Shown here: piece after piece, positions 4,596 to 7,433 of the stretch | Position numbering within the stretch: the stretch's first letter is position 1 | Layout of the letters: every line of letters begins with the position of its first letter | Assembly (NCBI GenBank): GCA_945862475.1 | Contig: CAMAYW010000109.1 | Span: forward strand, 1 to 7,433 | DNA from: Bacteriovorax stolpii | GTDB lineage: Bacteria; Bdellovibrionota; Bacteriovoracia; Bacteriovoracales; Bacteriovoracaceae | Direction of reading: 5' to 3' | DNA length: 7,433 bases | Notes under the pieces: model-generated | Seen by the model: the letters and a program-made list of their open reading frames with translations, nothing else | Databases searched by the model: none | Told to the model about the DNA's origin: nothing | Position numbers and translations under genes: made by a program

Positions 4596-5546
4596 ATGAA
4601 CTCAAAATTACCTAATAATTCATCATCGAGATCAGGAAGATTTAAAAAAAAGCTGGTATCAGAAAGTTTTCTAAAACTAGAATCAGAAAAAGTACTTTTG
4701 AACTTGAGACCTTTTATTGATCTACATCAAGCAAAGAAGATTACAGATGCGGAATTTGTTTGTTCCTACATTTTGATTTTTCTTTCAAATCGGTACCCCA
4801 ATACATTTATTGGTGCCTGCAAAAAAAGTGAACTGATTCCTGGAATCAAAATAATGGACCTACCTTTTGAGTTTCAAAAAAATATAACTCAAAAAATAGA
4901 TCTTCATATGAGTTTATTAGATCTATTTGCTCAATACTCCTTTAAGTCGACCCCTTATTCCGTCAATCGCGCCTTAGTTGAATGGGTAAATGGAAATTAT
5001 GGCCTAGAGTTAATGTTTAGAATCCCTAAACCGAAGGAAGTACTTAAACAACAAATCATGGGAAGAAGATGTGTCACTACCATTACGGACGATAGACTTC
5101 AAAACTATATTTTAGGTGAAAGAGATGCCCTAAGCTTTACCATGCATGATCTCATTCATGCAGACCATTTTTATTATCACAACGATTGTTTTGAAGGACA
5201 AGTGGGGTTTTACAATCTTCTTTATCAATCATTTGACTACTTTGACCTAAGTAATAAGAAATTTACCGATGAATTTGAGTACTTGATCTCCGACATGAAT
5301 GCTTATGCAGTTCATCTTTTGAAATGTCTCAAATCTGCAATGATTCATTATTTTGATGAGGATTATTTTCAAAGTTGGCTAAAACTTATGGATGCACCAG
5401 TCGAATTAAAAATCTTAAATTCTAATCAATATCAACCTGAGATCATGGATATCAAAATTATTCTTTGGTTAAAAACCTTCATTCAATCTCCACTTGCCGT
5501 AGAAATACATGGAAAGAGCAGTCCCAAGGTGCCAGAGAGAGTGTAA
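4596..5546 (+). CDS. Unknown protein with HDxxH-x11-E putative metal motif
   Basis: This 316-residue protein is not one I can assign to a family. Its most striking feature is MHDLIHADHFYYHNDCFEGQ: His184, Asp185, His188 and Glu200 have the HDxxH-x11-E spacing described as the zinc motif of Coq4, with extra His191 and His195 nearby. The following region (residues ~205-270) looks helical and aromatic-rich, and GRRCVTTITDDRLQNYILGERDALSF precedes the motif. A basic Ser-rich leader (residues 4-20) opens the protein; there is no signal peptide. I took the ATG at 4596. The frame extends back to a TTG at 4506, but that would overlap the well-supported leftward gene and its Shine-Dalgarno. No Shine-Dalgarno precedes 4596. 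The last 25 codons overlap the end of the leftward ceramidase gene. Coq4-like, other metal-hydrolase or purely structural roles all remain possible. Confidence 0.82.
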   Translation: MNSKLPNNSSSRSGRFKKKLVSESFLKLESEKVLLNLRPFIDLHQAKKITDAEFVCSYILIFLSNRYPNTFIGACKKSELIPGIKIMDLPFEFQKNITQKIDLHMSLLDLFAQYSFKSTPYSVNRALVEWVNGNYGLELMFRIPKPKEVLKQQIMGRRCVTTITDDRLQNYILGERDALSFTMHDLIHADHFYYHNDCFEGQVGFYNLLYQSFDYFDLSNKKFTDEFEYLISDMNAYAVHLLKCLKSAMIHYFDEDYFQSWLKLMDAPVELKILNSNQYQPEIMDIKIILWLKTFIQSPLAVEIHGKSSPKVPERV

Positions 5547-6128
5547 TTGTAATAAACTTTCAGGGTTACACCCTATGTGAAACTCATCCAGAAGAAATAA
5601 AGCAAAAGAAAAAAATAAAATAAATAATGATTTATTTAAATCTTTAAGTCTTACTTCTGTCGCTTTAAATCTAAAAGAATCCTTCAAAACGAATGTAAAA
5701 ACAACGATACAGAGAAAAACTTTTGGCCATTTTTCTAAATGATAAATACCAATAAAAAGGCTTATGTAAAAAACAATAAATATTGAAAACGTTTGAAGTT
5801 TTGACAATCCTTTTTTTGAGGTGAAATGACTCACAGGAAAAAATGTCATCACTAAAATAATTGAAGAAATATCAATGGCCAATGAAAAACGCGTAAAGCT
5901 CATATGCCCAAAAAGGCTCGACAGACCCATGACGAAACATACAAAGGCCCAATTTCTCAATTGTGTTGAATGATGTTTTATCAAGTAAACTGTGGCCAAT
6001 GAAACCGCAAGATAAGAGAAAGACGACCAGAAAGCAGAAGGCTGCCTTATAAAGGCATCCCTTACTAACTCACAATTACAGTTATCAGGTAAGCAAGTTG
6101 CGGGTTCAAATTGCTTCCAGAAACTCAT
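5469..6128 (-). CDS. Ceramidase-family (CREST) integral membrane hydrolase
   Basis: This 219-residue protein matches alkaline ceramidase and the wider CREST superfamily of seven-helix membrane zinc hydrolases. The motifs have the right spacing: CELVRDAFIRQP near the N-terminus, Ser71-x3-His75-x10-Asp86 (SLFGH to AID), and His196-x3-His200 in LHSLWHL. These equal the Ser/His/Asp and HxxxH zinc sites of human ACER3. Hydrophobic segments at roughly 33-50, 60-74, 84-100, 113-130, 136-148, 168-180 and 196-210 fit seven helices. The expected activity is hydrolysis of an amide in a ceramide-like or other N-acyl lipid; the substrate is not known. The ATG overlaps the upstream QueD-family stop (ATGA, 6125-6128), and no separate Shine-Dalgarno is clear, so translation is coupled. 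The last 25 codons, including the HxxxH, overlap the convergent gene on the other strand. Confidence 0.88.
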   Translation of the reverse strand: MSFWKQFEPATCLPDNCNCELVRDAFIRQPSAFWSSFSYLAVSLATVYLIKHHSTQLRNWAFVCFVMGLSSLFGHMSFTRFSLAIDISSIILVMTFFPVSHFTSKKGLSKLQTFSIFIVFYISLFIGIYHLEKWPKVFLCIVVFTFVLKDSFRFKATEVRLKDLNKSLFILFFSFALFLLDEFHIGCNPESLLQLHSLWHLGTALSMYFYGKWRLNEGF

Positions 6129-6568
6129 GGATTATATATAGCTGAATTTTTTTCGTTCTCGGAAACTTGAACGAGAGTAATCCAAGCGCGATCTCCACAA
6201 AGCTGTTTTAATATCTTAGAAGCTTCATTGTAAACGTATTCAGCAGTTCCCTCCATCCCGGGATTAGGAAGAACTCTTAGCTGAATAACACCTTCACTAT
6301 CTAACTTTTTGAAGGTCTCTAGTTGAGGGTCATCCTGGGCAACAAGAAAGGTATGATCGAAAGTATATTCTAGCCATGTTTTTATCTCTTTAATCCCACC
6401 AAAATCAACAACCCATCCTTCTTTAGTAAGTTCTTTCGCGCCAAATTCAAAATAGAATTCACGAGAATAGCCATGGACAAATCTGCAATGTGACTCTGCT
6501 CTCCATTGGCGATGAGTGCATGGGAATCCAGTAAAACGCTTGGTTGATTTAAAATTCTTGGGATTCAT
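6125..6568 (-). CDS. queD: 6-carboxytetrahydropterin synthase / QueD-family protein
   Basis: This 147-residue protein belongs to the 6-pyruvoyl-tetrahydropterin synthase fold, which makes 6-carboxytetrahydropterin for queuosine or related pterins. Visible elements are FPCTHRQW with zinc ligand His19, candidate catalytic Cys28 in SHCRFVHGYS, His32, the VVDFGGIK strand, Asp71-His72 in FDHTFLV, Glu110 in GTAEYV, and Glu137 near the C-terminus. In E. coli QueD the second and third zinc ligands come from HGH; here the third is Tyr34 (HGY). His27 could substitute, or the protein may be a variant subfamily; I recall FPCxHRQW/HGYS members but could not verify this. GAGGT lies 6 nt before the ATG. It follows the exonuclease gene by 15 bp and overlaps the ceramidase gene by 4 bp, so it is the middle gene of an operon. 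No other queuosine gene is present here. Confidence 0.85.
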   Translation of the reverse strand: MNPKNFKSTKRFTGFPCTHRQWRAESHCRFVHGYSREFYFEFGAKELTKEGWVVDFGGIKEIKTWLEYTFDHTFLVAQDDPQLETFKKLDSEGVIQLRVLPNPGMEGTAEYVYNEASKILKQLCGDRAWITLVQVSENEKNSAIYNP

Positions 6569-6583
6569 TATATGACCTCAGTC

Positions 6584-7433
6584 TTAATTATTTGTTATCT
6601 CGGATAAGCTTCTCCAAGATTCTGTTTTAACACGTATATTTTTTAAAATCCTTATATATTTTTTCGTCGCGAGGTCAACTCCTAGGTGTTGAAAGAACCT
6701 CCGTTTTAAAAATGCTTCCGGATTACTAAATATTTCATCTTCACTGGCCTCTGCGTAACCATAGCCCAAAACATGATTATTTCTAACTAAGACTAAAGAC
6801 CTTTCCCCTATCTTTCTGCCTTCTCCTAAAATAATTAAATTTTCAGATGGGAATTTTGCATTCTTTGAAAGCCTTTCAATCCTTTGATTGTATTTTAGAA
6901 TTTCCTCTTTCGAGATCGGTCCATCACGATGAACAAATTTTTCTGTATACAATTCTTTCTCAAGTGTCTTTACCATCGACTTCGCTTGCAAAAAATCCCT
7001 GAAATACCAAAGTCCATTTGAATTCTTTTTGAATGGTCTTACTTTGAAGTGGTCTTCACCATTATCTTTTCTTTCAATCACGATAACCCAATCGGGTTTA
7101 TAAGGAAAAAAAAGTAACTTCTTAAATTCTGCAATTAAGGCAGAACCGGTCACTTCAAAATCAATATTTTTTGTATTGATAAGGATTTCACGATTTGACT
7201 CATTAACGACAAGTAGCTCACGCGCCGTTTTTTCAAGATCAAAACATGCCTCCATTTTAATAACTTTATTGAGCTCATTTTTCAAATAGAGTAGACCTGA
7301 TTTGTGTGGAATATTTTTTAAAATCCGCTCATGGTGAGGAAGAAACAATAATTTTGGATAAACTTTTAATCTTAACTGCATGAGCTCTTTAAAGAGTTCC
7401 AACGTGGCCTTAGCGTCTCCAATAGCACGATGT
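6584..7433 (-). CDS. DnaQ-type 3'-5' exonuclease fused to a degenerate GIY-YIG domain (partial)
   Basis: Only the C-terminal 282 residues are in the window; the N-terminus lies beyond the right edge. The first visible residues, HRAIGDAKAT, are the Exo III motif (HxxxxD) that closes a DEDDh exonuclease domain, so the frame must extend upstream and the TTG at 7402 is not its start. A GIY-YIG-like domain follows at visible residues 42-107: PHKSGLLYL in place of the GIY strand, VIKMEA where YVGK is expected, and VTGSALIAEFKKLLFFPYKP, which aligns with the T-G-S-E-L-E-A segment of UvrC/Cho. The second-strand Tyr/Gly/Lys and the helix Glu are replaced. The remaining ~165 residues (NLIILGEGRK, SLVLVRNNHVLGYGY) resemble the tail of DnaQ/GIY-YIG fusion proteins. 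It is the first visible gene of the leftward operon, 15 bp before the QueD-family gene. Confidence 0.85.
   Translation of the reverse strand, partial: HRAIGDAKATLELFKELMQLRLKVYPKLLFLPHHERILKNIPHKSGLLYLKNELNKVIKMEACFDLEKTARELLVVNESNREILINTKNIDFEVTGSALIAEFKKLLFFPYKPDWVIVIERKDNGEDHFKVRPFKKNSNGLWYFRDFLQAKSMVKTLEKELYTEKFVHRDGPISKEEILKYNQRIERLSKNAKFPSENLIILGEGRKIGERSLVLVRNNHVLGYGYAEASEDEIFSNPEAFLKRRFFQHLGVDLATKKYIRILKNIRVKTESWRSLSEITNN

Noticed and set aside
5562..5574. Small hairpin AGGGT-TAC-ACCCT after the HDxxH-protein stop, as a terminator
   Set aside because: Only 5 bp with no T-run on either strand, and it lies within ceramidase coding sequence.
7400..7402. TTG as the start of the exonuclease/GIY-YIG protein
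   Set aside because: The frame continues upstream to the edge through the HRAIGD exonuclease motif, so this Leu is internal.
1..7433. Defence island, prophage, transposon or CRISPR content
   Set aside because: No integrase, transposase, toxin-antitoxin pair, Cas protein or spaced repeat is visible on either strand; the exonuclease looks like a housekeeping-type fusion.

Overview
The window is gene-dense, AT-rich bacterial chromosome with almost no spacer DNA. There is no rRNA, tRNA, CRISPR array, insertion sequence or phage gene. The AT richness, tight packing, lipid-enzyme content and overall protein style suggest a Bdellovibrionota-like bacterium of the Bacteriovorax/Halobacteriovorax kind. 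That is an impression from protein sequence, not a placement.

Layout, left to right. (1) Bases 1-88 (-) hold the first 29 codons of an unidentified protein that runs off the left edge, divergent from a class IV-like histone-deacetylase-family amidohydrolase at 146-1048 (+). (2) Bases 1049-4325 form an acyl-CoA block around one TetR-type control region. Leftward run a FadI-type thiolase (1570-2835) and a 4HBT-type hot-dog thioesterase (1049-1567). Rightward run the TetR regulator (2897-3445), a PaaI-type hot-dog protein (3442-3867) and a DUF4442-type hot-dog protein (3864-4325), joined by ATGA overlaps. The 61-bp gap between thiolase and regulator carries an inverted repeat, CCTACCG-GT-CGGTAGG, that fills the -35/-10 spacer of the regulator promoter and sits at the predicted start point of the thiolase promoter. 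One repressor dimer could therefore shut both arms, and an acyl-CoA-type ligand is a reasonable guess. (3) Bases 4322-4558 (-) encode a 78-residue unknown protein with a perfect Shine-Dalgarno. It is divergent from a 316-residue unknown protein (4596-5546, +) that carries an HDxxH-x11-E pattern, the spacing of the metal motif described for Coq4. (4) Bases 5469-7433 are a leftward operon: the C-terminal part of a DnaQ-type exonuclease fused to a decayed GIY-YIG domain (runs off the right edge), a QueD-family protein with an HGY in place of HGH, and a seven-helix ceramidase-family (CREST) membrane hydrolase.

The genes are packed to the limit. All three tail-to-tail junctions have zero or negative spacing: abutting stops at 1048/1049, a shared CTAG at 4322-4325, and a 78-bp overlap at 5469-5546 that encodes the ceramidase's catalytic HxxxH. 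The best leads are the single-operator thiolase/three-hot-dog regulon, the unknown HDxxH protein, the ceramidase homologue, and the probably inactive GIY-YIG domain on the exonuclease. I see no convincing sign of a defence system or mobile island.
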